Program-made: the position numbers and the translations under genes
Shown: one piece after another, positions 34,339 to 43,465 of the stretch
Numbering within the stretch: position 1 is the first letter of the stretch
How the letters are laid out: each line of letters begins with the position of its first letter
Notes under the pieces: generated by a model
The model's input: the letters and a program-made list of their open reading frames with translations, nothing else
The model's database searches: none
Told to the model about the DNA's origin: nothing
Source: Phycisphaerales bacterium
GTDB lineage: Bacteria > Planctomycetota > Phycisphaerae > Phycisphaerales > UBA1924
Direction of reading: 5' to 3'
Length of the DNA stretch: 64,000 nt
NCBI GenBank assembly: GCA_030149165.1
Contig: JASBRY010000009.1
Location: 1,240,001-1,304,000, forward strand

Positions 34339-34411
34339 GCCACCTTAGCTCAGTTGATAGAGCAGCTGATTTGTAATCTGCAGGTCCTCGGTTTGAGTCC
34401 GAGAGGTGGCT
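34339..34411 (+). tRNA. tRNA-Thr (anticodon TGT)
   Basis: A 73-base cloverleaf. Acceptor GCCACCT pairs with AGGTGGC; the anticodon loop is TTTGTAA (TGT, threonine); the T arm is CTCGG-TTTGAGT-CCGAG. The anticodon stem GCTGA/TCTGC has a T-T mismatch in the middle pair, which is unusual. CCA is not encoded. Confidence 0.92.
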
Positions 34412-34440
34412 GTTTCAGGGCTATGATGCCCGACAATCAG

Positions 34441-34523
34441 GGGCGTGTATCCAAGCGGCCAAAGGACGGGGATTGTAAATCCTCTCGCATTCGCGTTCGG
34501 TGGTTCGAATCCACCCGCGCCCA
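34441..34523 (+). tRNA. tRNA-Tyr (anticodon GTA)
   Basis: An 83-base class II tRNA with a long variable arm. Acceptor GGGCGTG pairs with CGCGCCC (one G-T pair), the anticodon loop is TTGTAAA (GTA, tyrosine) on GGGGA/TCCTC, and the T arm is GGTGG-TTCGAAT-CCACC. CCA is not encoded. A terminator follows after 12 bases. Confidence 0.95.
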
Positions 34524-34535
34524 CTTCCCCTTACC

Positions 34536-34570
34536 AGACCCTCCGATTATCGGAGGGTCTTTGTTTTTTG
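34536..34570 (+). terminator. Rho-independent terminator after tRNA-Tyr
   Basis: A perfect 11-base-pair stem (34536-34546 with 34550-34560) with a three-base loop is followed by TTGTTTTTTG. It ends the tRNA-Thr/tRNA-Tyr transcript before the sensor kinase gene. Confidence 0.9.
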
Positions 34571-34673
34571 TGGGCCATTACCCCGATTATCGACCTTCAC
34601 TTCATTCTGCCCCGTTTTTCGCCGATCTCGCAAGAAGAAGCTCATCACTTGCCGCTTCTCTAGGAGATCGTTG

Positions 34674-36524
34674 ATGGCTGCATTGTCATTCAAATCCAGC
34701 AAGCCCTTTGCTTCAATGAGTCTGACATCCATCTCCTCAGGAACACTCGCCGTGGTCGCGATCGTGACCATGGTTGTTGGTGGATTGACCTGGTGGACCG
34801 TGAATCAAGTCCGTGACGACGCACACAAAGAGCACCTCGAGGAACTCACTAAATCAATCCAACTCATCGCATCGCAAACCGAACTGTCGCTCCAAGACAG
34901 TGATCTACCCAGAATCCGTCGATTGCTCCTTGATGCGCAAGCGACAGGGCTTTACCACAGACTTTCAATCGATTACGCAAACAACCAAACACTGGTATCC
35001 ACAGATCTTGGAGATACATATCAAACCACACTCCCGGATTCTTGGGGTGCTCCTGCAGTTCCATTTGAATCCAAATCCCGCTTTGATCCTCAACTGGGGC
35101 AGCTGACACTCTATGAACCGCTCCATGTCGGAAAGGATGGGTCTGCAGTTCTCATCGCTGAGTCCATGCCGATCGCTGATTCTCAACTGCTTTGGCGCTT
35201 CGAACTCGCTGCAGCGCTCACCGCACTCAGCGGGTTTGTTCTCGCGATGCTCGCTTGGCTACAAAGCCGACAGCGTCCGGCGCCAGTCAATGCGATCCGC
35301 AATGCACTCACGCGATACGCACAAGGTCATAAATCTACGGCGGATCTGCTCGTTGCTTCCAGTCTCGGACAAGAAGCAAACGCGTTCAATAACCTGCTCC
35401 AGGAGCGCGACGAGCTGAGCTCAAAGCTCACCATGCTCGAATGCGAAAGCACAATCGCAACTGTTTCTGCGGATTCCTTCGGTTTATCTAGTGTCTGCTC
35501 CTCGCTTACGCAGGGAATGGTCGTACTGGATTCAAACCTGAATATCCAGTTCATCAACGGCTCCGCAGCTGCTTATCTCTCTGTGGATGTCGCTACCAGC
35601 AATGGGAAGCCGATCAGCCAGATTGATCCGAATAACTTGCTTGTGCCGACGGCTACTCGTGTACTGAATCCAGATAGCCCGCGTCGTCTCATGACAGAGA
35701 TCCAGCTTGAGCAATCCGCAACGACGCTCCGTGCTACATTTGCACGAATCCCACGCGAAGACGATGTCTTGTGCTTAATCTATATTGAGGACATCACTCA
35801 GCAGCGTCACGCAGATGAAGCACTCAATAGTTTCATCGCTCAAGCGACACATGAGCTTCGCACGCCATTGACCAACATCCGTCTTTATGCCGAGGAAGCA
35901 ATTGACGCTGGGACAGGAGATGAGGAGTTCCGTTCCAACGCGTTCAACATGATCAACTCTGAATCGCGCCGTCTAGAGCGTCTTGTGTCCGACATGCTGT
36001 GTGTGTCAGAACTCGAAGCCGGATCAATGAAGATCCGTAAAGATACTGTACGCCCAGAAGCGATGTTCGAAGAGCTCCAGCGTGACTACGCTCCGCAAGC
36101 CGAGTCCAAAGGGATCAACCTAGTCTTTGATCTGCCTCCGAAGTTCCCGAGCTTGGAAGCAGACCGAGATCGTCTCGGGCAAGCCATCCATAATCTGATC
36201 GGTAATGCTCTGAAGTACACATCATCAGGCGGAACCGTCACGGTTAAAGTTGAGTTCGATCCTGCCGACGCGATGACCGTACGAGTATCCGATACAGGAA
36301 TCGGGATCTCTCTCGAAGATCAGTCCCGTATCTTCGAGCGGTTCTGCCGTGCTCAAGATCAGCGGATCGAATGCATTTCAGGAACAGGGCTCGGGCTTTC
36401 GATCACCAACGAAATCGTCAAGATGCACTCCGGTCAAATCACAGTCGAATCCGAACTGGATCTGGGGTCCACCTTCATTATGACAGTCCCATCGGGACGC
36501 ACTCCGATGAACAACGCCGCGTAA
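34674..36524 (+). CDS. Membrane sensor histidine kinase
   Basis: 616 residues. Two membrane helices (about 22-42 and 176-197) flank a periplasmic sensor domain of about 130 residues. A linker and PAS-like domain (about 275-375) lead to the HisKA box with H393 in T-H-E-L-R-T-P-L and a HATPase domain with N-L-I-G-N-A-L-K-Y, D-T-G-I-G-I and G-T-G-L-G-L-S-I. It should autophosphorylate in response to an envelope signal. No response regulator is adjacent; instead a STAS protein and then gspE follow closely, so it may control locus 2. ATG at 34674 is chosen for its TAGGAG site; longer frames run back through tRNA-Tyr. Confidence 0.94.
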   Translation: MAALSFKSSKPFASMSLTSISSGTLAVVAIVTMVVGGLTWWTVNQVRDDAHKEHLEELTKSIQLIASQTELSLQDSDLPRIRRLLLDAQATGLYHRLSIDYANNQTLVSTDLGDTYQTTLPDSWGAPAVPFESKSRFDPQLGQLTLYEPLHVGKDGSAVLIAESMPIADSQLLWRFELAAALTALSGFVLAMLAWLQSRQRPAPVNAIRNALTRYAQGHKSTADLLVASSLGQEANAFNNLLQERDELSSKLTMLECESTIATVSADSFGLSSVCSSLTQGMVVLDSNLNIQFINGSAAAYLSVDVATSNGKPISQIDPNNLLVPTATRVLNPDSPRRLMTEIQLEQSATTLRATFARIPREDDVLCLIYIEDITQQRHADEALNSFIAQATHELRTPLTNIRLYAEEAIDAGTGDEEFRSNAFNMINSESRRLERLVSDMLCVSELEAGSMKIRKDTVRPEAMFEELQRDYAPQAESKGINLVFDLPPKFPSLEADRDRLGQAIHNLIGNALKYTSSGGTVTVKVEFDPADAMTVRVSDTGIGISLEDQSRIFERFCRAQDQRIECISGTGLGLSITNEIVKMHSGQITVESELDLGSTFIMTVPSGRTPMNNAA

Positions 36525-36536
36525 AGGGGGTCCAGC

Positions 36537-36878
36537 ATGATGGCATTTGATCAACAATCCATCGGCGCTGTCACCGTCCTCCGTCCAACCGGTCCGGTTG
36601 CCAATGAAGAGGACGCGCTGCAGTTCCATGAACTCGCGAGCAACCTCATCCGAAGCTCACTCGGACGATTTGTCATAGACGCATCCGAGTTGTCCTATGT
36701 CGACTCAACAGGACTTGAGGCGCTTGTTGACATCGCAGAAAAACTCAACGCGTTCGGACAAGCACTCAAAATTTGCGAAGTCGGGGAAACACTTTCGGAG
36801 ACAATGCGCGTCACGCAAACCACCGACGCGTTTGAACCCTACGAACAGGTCCAGGATGCCGTCAGGAGCTACCGCTGA
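36537..36878 (+). CDS. STAS-domain protein (anti-sigma factor antagonist-like)
   Basis: 113 residues, a single STAS domain. The conserved segment V-D-S-T-G-L-E-A-L includes the serine (S57) that is phosphorylated in SpoIIAA/RsbV-type antagonists. AGGGGG precedes the ATG by six bases. It lies 12 bases after the sensor kinase gene, and its stop overlaps the gspE start by one base (TGATG), so it is translated with locus 2. In related systems such proteins release sigma factors or act as docking switches; no matching anti-sigma kinase is in the window, so its partner is unknown. Confidence 0.92.
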   Translation: MMAFDQQSIGAVTVLRPTGPVANEEDALQFHELASNLIRSSLGRFVIDASELSYVDSTGLEALVDIAEKLNAFGQALKICEVGETLSETMRVTQTTDAFEPYEQVQDAVRSYR

Positions 36879-38698
36879 TGACGAGCGAGCCTCAACAACC
36901 AACCGCTACCCGCTTAGCGAGCGATCCAGATCGAGATCAAGTCATCGAGCAATCCGCGTCACGCCCTCGTCTCGTGGGAGAAGTCTTGATCAGCGAGGGG
37001 CATCTCACAGAGGATCAACTCGAGCAAGCACTCACCGAGCAACGCACAAGCGGCAAAAAACTCGGTGAGGTTCTCATCAACTCTGGGACCGTATCCGAGT
37101 CGGTACTGCTTCACTCGCTCGCACGCTGCCTTGGTGTCAAAGGCGTACGGCTACGCCACGGCTTAATCGATCCACAACTCATCTCCCTCATCAGTCCTGA
37201 AGAGTGCGAGCGACTCAAAGTCCTCCCAATGTTCCGTGTCCGTGGCAAGCTCACTGTCGCAATGGCAGAACCTCAAGACTTGCCATTGGTCGACCAACTT
37301 GCCGCGAAGACCGGCTATCAAATCATCCCTGTCCTTGCATTCGAAAACAACATCCTCGAATATGTCCGCAAATACTCGGCAGGCGATGTGGACATCAACG
37401 AGTTTCTCACGACTCTCTCCGAGACCGATGTCGAGGTTGTCGAGCGTGAATCGATCGATGAAGACCCAACCACCGACCTCTCTCAGATGGTCGAGGGTTC
37501 ACCCATCGTCAATCTGGTCAATGTCGCGATGCTCACCGCTGTAAAAGACGGCGCTTCTGACATCCATATCGAGCCCGACAAAGGCGGGACACGCATCCGT
37601 TACCGTATCGACGGCTCGCTTCGTGAACTCATGCACTCTCCACCAGGTATGCACGCCGCGATTGTCTCCCGTGTCAAGATCATTGGGAAGATGGACATTT
37701 CCGAAAAGCGTCTTCCACAAGAGGGTCGCGTCCGAATCGTCGCCGAAGGCCGTGAGATCGACCTCCGTGTATCCTCGATCCCAACCCTACTGGGAGAGAA
37801 GCTCGTTATCCGTGTGCTGGATAAAGAGAACCTGAATGTTCGAATGGAAGAACTCGGATTCCGCCCAGAACTCCTCGAGCGATTCAAGAAAACGCTCAAA
37901 CTCCCGCACGGCATGCTCCTCGTCACAGGACCAACGGGATCAGGGAAAACCACAACCCTCTATTCCGCGCTCGATCTGCTTCGTTCGCCTGAAACGAACA
38001 TTGTAACCGTCGAAGATCCAGTCGAATACCAACTCGATATGGTCAACCAGGTCCAAGTCCATGAGGGAATCGGTCTCGACTTCGCACGAACACTCCGATC
38101 GATCCTGCGTCAGGACCCCGATGTCATCATGATCGGTGAGATCCGTGACCAAGAAACCGCACATGTCGCGATTCAAGCATCCCTGACCGGGCACTCTATG
38201 CTCGCGACTCTGCACACTAACGATGCGCCAGGTGCGATCTCCCGTATGACCGACATGGGGGTCGAACCGTACCTTCTCTCCGCCGCACTCAACGGCGTCG
38301 TCGCTCAGCGTCTCGCGCGAACCATCTGTCCAGGTTGTTCAACCAGCTATTACCCAAGCGAACAGGTACTCGAAGACGCCGGATTGCCTCACATGACCGG
38401 CCGGCCGTTCCGCAAGGGAGCCGGATGTTCAACCTGCCACGATACCGGATGTAAAGGCCGGATGGGTATCTACGAGTTCATGGAAGTGACTCCAGAGATC
38501 CGCAGACTGATATATGCGGGAGCACCAAAGCACCAAGTCCGCTCGATTTTGACTTCGCAGAACCAACTCTCACTCCGTCAAGAAGGAGTGAAACTCGCGA
38601 TCGCTCACCACACCAGCCTCGAAGAAATTCTTTCCGTCACCAAGATTGATGATGTTGAAGATGAGCCAAACGCTCCACAAGAAAGGAGCGTCGCATGA
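36878..38698 (+). CDS. gspE: GspE/PilB-type assembly ATPase 3, with zinc motif
   Basis: 606 residues. Two MshEN-type repeats (about 29-85; R-L-V-G-E-V-L and K-L-G-E-V-L) precede the ATPase core: Walker A G-P-T-G-S-G-K-T (351-358), Asp box V-E-D-P-V-E-Y, Walker B I-G-E-I-R-D and His box T-L-H-T-N-D. Unlike the two locus-1 ATPases it keeps the four-cysteine zinc motif (C484, C487, C517, C520). It drives assembly of the locus-2 pseudopilus at the inner membrane. It overlaps the STAS gene upstream and, by four bases (ATGA), the gspF-like gene downstream. Confidence 0.96.
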   Translation: MTSEPQQPTATRLASDPDRDQVIEQSASRPRLVGEVLISEGHLTEDQLEQALTEQRTSGKKLGEVLINSGTVSESVLLHSLARCLGVKGVRLRHGLIDPQLISLISPEECERLKVLPMFRVRGKLTVAMAEPQDLPLVDQLAAKTGYQIIPVLAFENNILEYVRKYSAGDVDINEFLTTLSETDVEVVERESIDEDPTTDLSQMVEGSPIVNLVNVAMLTAVKDGASDIHIEPDKGGTRIRYRIDGSLRELMHSPPGMHAAIVSRVKIIGKMDISEKRLPQEGRVRIVAEGREIDLRVSSIPTLLGEKLVIRVLDKENLNVRMEELGFRPELLERFKKTLKLPHGMLLVTGPTGSGKTTTLYSALDLLRSPETNIVTVEDPVEYQLDMVNQVQVHEGIGLDFARTLRSILRQDPDVIMIGEIRDQETAHVAIQASLTGHSMLATLHTNDAPGAISRMTDMGVEPYLLSAALNGVVAQRLARTICPGCSTSYYPSEQVLEDAGLPHMTGRPFRKGAGCSTCHDTGCKGRMGIYEFMEVTPEIRRLIYAGAPKHQVRSILTSQNQLSLRQEGVKLAIAHHTSLEEILSVTKIDDVEDEPNAPQERSVA

Positions 38699-39921
38699 AG
38701 TTCACCTACGAAGCATACACAAAAGCAGGCGCTCCCAAGTCGGGGGCCATCGAAGCCGTTGATCAGCGTGAAGCAGAAGAAAAGCTGCGTAAGAAAGATC
38801 TGCTCATCACTCAGATCAGCTCCATCGAGAGCGGGAAGTCAAAGTCCAAAGCATCAGTTTCTGGATCGAAGAAGAAATCCAAGATCCCAGTGAAAGTGGT
38901 TTCGGAGTTCGCGCGCGAGCTTTCCATCCTCGTATCAACAGGGACCCCTCTCGTCGACGCGATCGAATCGCTCGAGGAACAATCCAGCTCCGTCATTTGG
39001 TCAACGATCCTCGTCAATCTCCGATCTCGCCTTGAAGAAGGTGATTCCCTCTCAGATGCGATGCAGGCTCAGCATGAAGTCTTCGGCCCCGTGTTCTGCT
39101 CACTCGCAGCAGCGGGGGAGACCGGCGGCAATCTCGATGTCATGCTCAACAGAGTCAGCAAGCTCTTGAGGCAGGAAGCCAAAATCCGAGCGAATATCGC
39201 CGGCGCGATGATGTATCCGTTGCTTCTCACCGGCCTCTCCGTGGTCGTGCTTGGTGTCATGCTCTGTGTAGTGCTCCCAAGATTCGCAGGCCTATTCGAA
39301 TCAATCGATTCACCCCTCCCAGCAACCACTAAGTTCCTGATGTTCCTCTCAGATCTTCTACGCACATACTGGTGGGCCATCATCCCATCAGTAGCACTAG
39401 TGATCACGGGACTGGTGTATTGGCTCAAGAGCTCTATGGGGCGAGTGATTGTTGAAAACAGTCTCCTCAAGGTTCCAGTTCTTGGAAAGACCATTTGCTC
39501 GATCCAAACAGCGAGAATCTTCCGTGTGCTCGGACTACTCATCGAATCCAAAGTACCAATCCTCGAATCCATCGAGCTCACACGCCGATCGGTGAGCAAC
39601 ACGCTCTACAGAGACCTCCTGACCAAAGCGGAAGAAGCAGTGACCATCGGTGAATCGGTATCTCTCGCTCTTGCAAGCGATGATCTCATTGTCCCGAGTG
39701 CTGTAGAAGCCGTGAAAAACGCCGAGCAGTCTGGTCGGATGGGGCCGGTCATGATTCAACTCGCCGATTACCTCGACGAAGAAAACGAAACAGTGATCAA
39801 GTCCATTTCCTCCCTCATCGAGCCCCTCATCATGATCGGTTTGGGTCTGATGGTCGGATTCATCGCTGTAAGTATGTTCCTCCCACTCTTTGACCTCACC
39901 GCAAGCGCAGGAGCCCAATAA
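38695..39921 (+). CDS. gspF: GspF/PilC inner-membrane platform protein 2
   Basis: 408 residues, normal length. It starts M-K-F-T-Y-E-A-Y, has a Lys/Ser-rich linker (about 45-65) and two T2SSF domains (E-F-A-R-E-L-S-I-L-V near 75; Q-T-A-R-I-F-R-V-L-G-L-L-I near 270) with three membrane helices. The platform anchors the ATPase and the PilM/N/O-like complex of locus 2. The start overlaps gspE by four bases and the stop overlaps the next gene by one base, showing tight coupling. Confidence 0.96.
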   Translation: MKFTYEAYTKAGAPKSGAIEAVDQREAEEKLRKKDLLITQISSIESGKSKSKASVSGSKKKSKIPVKVVSEFARELSILVSTGTPLVDAIESLEEQSSSVIWSTILVNLRSRLEEGDSLSDAMQAQHEVFGPVFCSLAAAGETGGNLDVMLNRVSKLLRQEAKIRANIAGAMMYPLLLTGLSVVVLGVMLCVVLPRFAGLFESIDSPLPATTKFLMFLSDLLRTYWWAIIPSVALVITGLVYWLKSSMGRVIVENSLLKVPVLGKTICSIQTARIFRVLGLLIESKVPILESIELTRRSVSNTLYRDLLTKAEEAVTIGESVSLALASDDLIVPSAVEAVKNAEQSGRMGPVMIQLADYLDEENETVIKSISSLIEPLIMIGLGLMVGFIAVSMFLPLFDLTASAGAQ

Positions 39922-40973
39922 TGAGAAAGCTCCACTATGCCACGCCAATCGGGATAGATTTCGACTACAACGAGTTTCGTGCTGTCCAGTACGGCTCCGC
40001 ATCAAGTCCGACTCCCAAAGCGATCGCATCAGTTCCGAGAACCGGATCTCATAAGCTCATTCCAACGACCGAGGAACTCAAATACCTTGAACGGTCATTA
40101 ATGCAGCGCGGCTTCACTGGGAACCGAGTCTCCATCGCTGTACCGAAGCGATTCTCATCATTCCACATTATGGATCTCCCGCCGGAGGGATCCGGAGCGC
40201 CGATCAGCCGACTGGCGCTGCTCGAAGCCCAGCGTTCCGGAGCACATAAGTCGACCGATCTGCAGGTCGGATACTGGACCCAACCCATGGACGGGACGAG
40301 CAAAAATCAACACTCTCCGTACTACGCCGTCTCGTGTCAAACCGAGCCACTGAACGAACTGCTGGATCGCTTCGAAGAAGCTCAGCTCTTCCCTGTGCAG
40401 GTCGAACCGATGGAGACGGCGATCACGCGAACCGCATCGCTGCACGAACAGTTCACAAGCGACGCAATCCACAGCATTATCGAAATTGGTTGGGATGAAT
40501 CATGGGCAATCATCACATTGGGAACCACCCCAGTGTACTGCCGTCAGATCAATATTGGCGCTTCACGCATCAGGAGACAGCTGATCGATGATCACGCGAT
40601 GCCCGCAGACTCGATCAACATGATCCTGAATCCAGAAGGTCCCACGATCCAGAGTGATTCGCGTCTCAAGAGAATTATGACCACAATTCTGACGCCCGTA
40701 CTAGCTCAGGTCGTCGATCAACTCGACACAGCACTCACCTATGTTTCCCAGCAGCACCGATTCGCACCATTCGGGATGGTCCTGCGATCTGGTTACTTCA
40801 CGCACGAAGAACAGACCGCATTCGCGATCGCCCAACGCACCGGCATGCCCACGCTCCCTCTCGAACCTGTGATGAAGGACATCCGCGAGCTTGATATGAA
40901 CATCACCCCCTTTGAGTATGCACAGTCGCCGCGTCTGAACATTGCGTCGGGTCTTGCGAGGGGAGCCGCTTAA
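39921..40973 (+). CDS. PilM-like actin-fold assembly protein
   Basis: 350 residues. The N terminus I-G-I-D-F-D-Y-N-E-F-R-A-V resembles the first phosphate loop of the PilM/GspL actin-like fold (I-G-I-D-x-G-x-x-x-x-K). Further family-like parts are V-E-P-M-E-T-A, I-I-E-I-G-W-D-E-S-W and L-R-S-G-Y-F. Some actin-fold glycines are changed, so ATP binding is uncertain. In pilus systems PilM sits on the inner face of the membrane and binds the N terminus of PilN, whose counterpart is next. It overlaps both neighbours by one base. Confidence 0.87.
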   Translation: MRKLHYATPIGIDFDYNEFRAVQYGSASSPTPKAIASVPRTGSHKLIPTTEELKYLERSLMQRGFTGNRVSIAVPKRFSSFHIMDLPPEGSGAPISRLALLEAQRSGAHKSTDLQVGYWTQPMDGTSKNQHSPYYAVSCQTEPLNELLDRFEEAQLFPVQVEPMETAITRTASLHEQFTSDAIHSIIEIGWDESWAIITLGTTPVYCRQINIGASRIRRQLIDDHAMPADSINMILNPEGPTIQSDSRLKRIMTTILTPVLAQVVDQLDTALTYVSQQHRFAPFGMVLRSGYFTHEEQTAFAIAQRTGMPTLPLEPVMKDIRELDMNITPFEYAQSPRLNIASGLARGAA

Positions 40974-41566
40974 TGAGTCATGTTCCATCACCCAACTTGC
41001 TTCCTCAGTCACGGATAACTTCCCGAAAGCGCCACCACGCGGTGCGTGTATGGTCATTCGTCCTAGTAGCCCTCGTTCTGGCGGTGATCATTCCTTCCGC
41101 CCTGTTGAGTGTGCACCTTCGCGCCGCTGAGCCACAAGATACACAGCACATCACACGCTTTGTCAATGACCTCAACGAACTGCAAGCAACACTCCCAGCC
41201 CTCAAAAAGAAGGTCGCTGAGCTTGAATCCGAATCCAAGTCTCAGGAGCTCGCGAAGCTCCGAATCCATTGGAACAGCGTAATCAATCAGCTTGCATTGC
41301 TGACCAACGAGAATATCAGGATTCATTCCTTTGACGCGTCGATCAATCGCCAGCCAGCCAAGCAGACGATCAACATCACGATCCAGATTCACTCGAAGAC
41401 TCTTTCGCAAGCGCGTGAGTTCCTCGTAGTCCTCGAAGATTCAGCACTATTCGATCAACTGAAGATGTCCGACTCACGCCGGACCTCGTCATCCCCCGAT
41501 GCCCCGATCAACTCCACGATCACCGCGTCCATTGTCGCCGAAATACCTGTGGAGGCGAAGCCATGA
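40973..41566 (+). CDS. PilN-like inner-membrane assembly protein
   Basis: 197 residues. The cytoplasmic N terminus contains N-L-L-P (8-11), the conserved PilN motif that docks into PilM. One membrane helix (about 27-48) is followed by a coiled coil and a ferredoxin-like periplasmic domain. Size and order (after pilM-like, before pilO-like) match PilN. The start overlaps the pilM-like stop and the end overlaps the next ATG by four bases. Confidence 0.88.
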   Translation: MSHVPSPNLLPQSRITSRKRHHAVRVWSFVLVALVLAVIIPSALLSVHLRAAEPQDTQHITRFVNDLNELQATLPALKKKVAELESESKSQELAKLRIHWNSVINQLALLTNENIRIHSFDASINRQPAKQTINITIQIHSKTLSQAREFLVVLEDSALFDQLKMSDSRRTSSSPDAPINSTITASIVAEIPVEAKP

Positions 41567-42123
41567 AAAACCCTCTCGATTCCGCTTCTCCACTCCAAGT
41601 CCACCTGACCGGCGCATCGCTCGCAACCCTGATCCTCGCAATCTCTGGGTACGCGATCTACTCATCCTGGGAAGCCCAGCGTACCGATATCGAATCTTCC
41701 AAGCTCGAACTGACGCAAGTCAGCGATCAGCTGTCCAGCACACAAAGTGAACGAGGTCGTCTGATAAATCAGATATCAAACCTAGAAATCGTTGTCCAGG
41801 AACGCGAATCCGTTATCAAAGCATCAAGTATCAACGAACTTGCCGTCCAGCTTGTCGGACTCGCTGAATCACACGGCCTTGAGCTCGAACAGTTCGAGCC
41901 ATCTGAGCCATCTCAAACAAACGAAAACCCGACCCAAGCGATCTTGATCCAGGTCACGGCTCCATTCACAACAATCCAGACTTGGCTCGATGAACTCCAC
42001 GCAAAAATGCCGGATATCCATGTGGAATCTATCTCAATCCGCTCCAATGTCACTACTGGGATGGTCAGCACGAATATCCGTCTTAACTGGTACATCCCGT
42101 CCGATGTCGATCCGAAGCAATAA
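41563..42123 (+). CDS. PilO-like inner-membrane assembly protein
   Basis: 186 residues. One membrane helix (about 17-35) is followed by a coiled coil (about 40-85) and a periplasmic domain with S-H-G-L-E-L-E-Q-F and I-Q-V-T-A-P-F-T-T-I-Q-T-W-L, typical of PilO/GspM. PilN and PilO form a heterodimer that links the inner membrane platform to the rest of the machine. The ATGA overlap with the pilN-like gene supports coupling. Confidence 0.87.
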   Translation: MKNPLDSASPLQVHLTGASLATLILAISGYAIYSSWEAQRTDIESSKLELTQVSDQLSSTQSERGRLINQISNLEIVVQERESVIKASSINELAVQLVGLAESHGLELEQFEPSEPSQTNENPTQAILIQVTAPFTTIQTWLDELHAKMPDIHVESISIRSNVTTGMVSTNIRLNWYIPSDVDPKQ

Positions 42124-42176
42124 TTATTACTTCGATCAACTTGCATGAGCCCCGAACGAATTCGTCTTTCCTATAC

Positions 42177-42752
42177 ATGGGACTCACCACAGAACGCAAA
42201 ATCTTTCTCGCGCTTGCCCTCGTCGCCGGAGCTTCACTGGTTGTCGATCAAGCGATCCTCTCGCCGTCCGGCGCGTCCGCTGCATCACTCGATGCTGATC
42301 AGATCGCGTCGATGCCAAGCGATCCAATCATCGCGAATATCGCCGAACCGATCAAGAAGTCGGTCACCGAGATTCTCAACGAGCGATTGAATAAGGCAAG
42401 CGATGGATCGTCCGATATCGATCTTAATGCGCAAGCAACCGAGTTGCAACGCATGTTTGAGCCATTGATCAAACCAGAATCCAAGCCGGTCATCAAGCAA
42501 CCGATCAAGCAGACGCAGGCTGAGATCGAACCAGCATCGCCGACCCAATCCATTCCAAACAACATGCCATCACTCTCCGCGGTGATGCCATCGCAAACCG
42601 GTCAATCCGGAGCGATCCTCAACGGCACTCTGTACATAGTGGGGGATTCGACCCCAGAGGGTTATCGGCTCCTGAAAGTTAACCAGAGACAAGCACTTGT
42701 AGAGTATAACTCCCAGCAGTTTTGGCTCACATTGCCGGCATTCAAGGACTAA
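42177..42752 (+). CDS. GspB/GspC- or PilP-like periplasmic linker protein
   Basis: 191 residues. One membrane helix near the start, a Pro/Ser/Gln-rich linker, and a small C-terminal domain (about 145-191) with I-L-N-G-T-L-Y-I-V-G-D, G-Y-R-L-L-K-V and V-E-Y-N-S-Q-Q-F-W-L, the pattern of GspB/GspC homology regions. Such proteins bridge the inner membrane complex and the secretin. Its presence implies a secretin elsewhere in the genome. The start is uncertain: ATG at 42177 fits the helix but has no clear ribosome binding site; TTG at 42141 is possible. Confidence 0.75.
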   Translation: MGLTTERKIFLALALVAGASLVVDQAILSPSGASAASLDADQIASMPSDPIIANIAEPIKKSVTEILNERLNKASDGSSDIDLNAQATELQRMFEPLIKPESKPVIKQPIKQTQAEIEPASPTQSIPNNMPSLSAVMPSQTGQSGAILNGTLYIVGDSTPEGYRLLKVNQRQALVEYNSQQFWLTLPAFKD

Positions 42753-42893
42753 GGCTTCCCAGCCCGCATAACCCGAATCGCATAGAGAAGTTCATGCACA
42801 GGTACATGACTCACAGTCAACTGGGCACCAAACTCCGCCGATCTCCACGGTACACATCAAACGCTTGCAAACGCAAGTGAAGGAGAAACAAGC

Positions 42894-43382
42894 ATGCAAG
42901 CAATCGCACCAATCAACAAGGCCAATCGTCGCGCCTTCAGCCTCATCGAACTCGTCATCGTGGTCGTGATCATCGGGATTATCGGCGCCATCGCTATCCC
43001 ACGCATGAGCCGTGGTGCAGCAGGTGCTGCAGACTCCAGCCTCGTTGCTGACCTTGCAGTCCTCCGCAGCGCCATCGACCTGTACAAGGCTGAGCACGGC
43101 GGAACGCTCCCAGCATTCGCAACCTTCGAAGCACAAATGACCACCTACACCAACGACGCAGGCACTGCAAACGCATCCAAGTCGTCCACCTACTACCTCG
43201 GACCATACCTCCGTGAACTCCCAACCCTCAAGGTCGGCACAAACAAAGGCCAGAGCGCCATCATCGCAGCTCAAGGCGGCACCACCGCTGGCTGGGTCTA
43301 CGACGAAACCACAGGTGAAATCAGCGCCAACCTGCCTGACACCGAGGTTGATGTCCGAGGCGTTCAGTACAACAACTACTAA
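42894..43382 (+). CDS. Major pseudopilin (GspG/PilA-like) of locus 2
   Basis: 162 residues. The leader ends N-R-R-A and the mature part starts F-S-L-I-E-L-V-I-V-V-V-I-I-G-I-I-G-A-I-A-I-P, with cleavage after Ala and Glu at +5, the standard major pilin pattern. Small size, the helix, a strong AGGAG site nine bases before ATG and a hairpin after the gene all fit a highly expressed main subunit. The C-terminal domain (G-W-V-Y-D-E-T-T-G-E-I) matches GspG-like pseudopilins, where it holds a calcium site. It has a 141-base upstream gap, so it may have its own promoter; a small inverted repeat (42864-42877) lies near the ribosome binding site. Confidence 0.93.
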   Translation: MQAIAPINKANRRAFSLIELVIVVVIIGIIGAIAIPRMSRGAAGAADSSLVADLAVLRSAIDLYKAEHGGTLPAFATFEAQMTTYTNDAGTANASKSSTYYLGPYLRELPTLKVGTNKGQSAIIAAQGGTTAGWVYDETTGEISANLPDTEVDVRGVQYNNY

Positions 43383-43414
43383 ATCAGACCGACTCTGATT
43401 GTTGACTCACTCAC

Positions 43415-43444
43415 CGCCCCGGTCTGCACACGCAGGTCGGGGCG
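43415..43444 (+). promoter_or_regulatory. Strong hairpin after the major pseudopilin gene
   Basis: CGCCCCG (43415-43421) pairs with CGGGGCG (43438-43444), with an inner CTGC/GCAG stem. Only a short T-run follows. It could be a weak terminator or a 3' stabiliser that gives more major subunit than minor subunits from one transcript. Confidence 0.55.
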
Positions 43445-43465
43445 TTCCCGATTCAGGAGGCCACC

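Noticed and set aside
34500..34673. Upstream extension of the sensor kinase frame
   Set aside because: It would start inside tRNA-Tyr and pass through its terminator; the ATG at 34674 has a good ribosome binding site.
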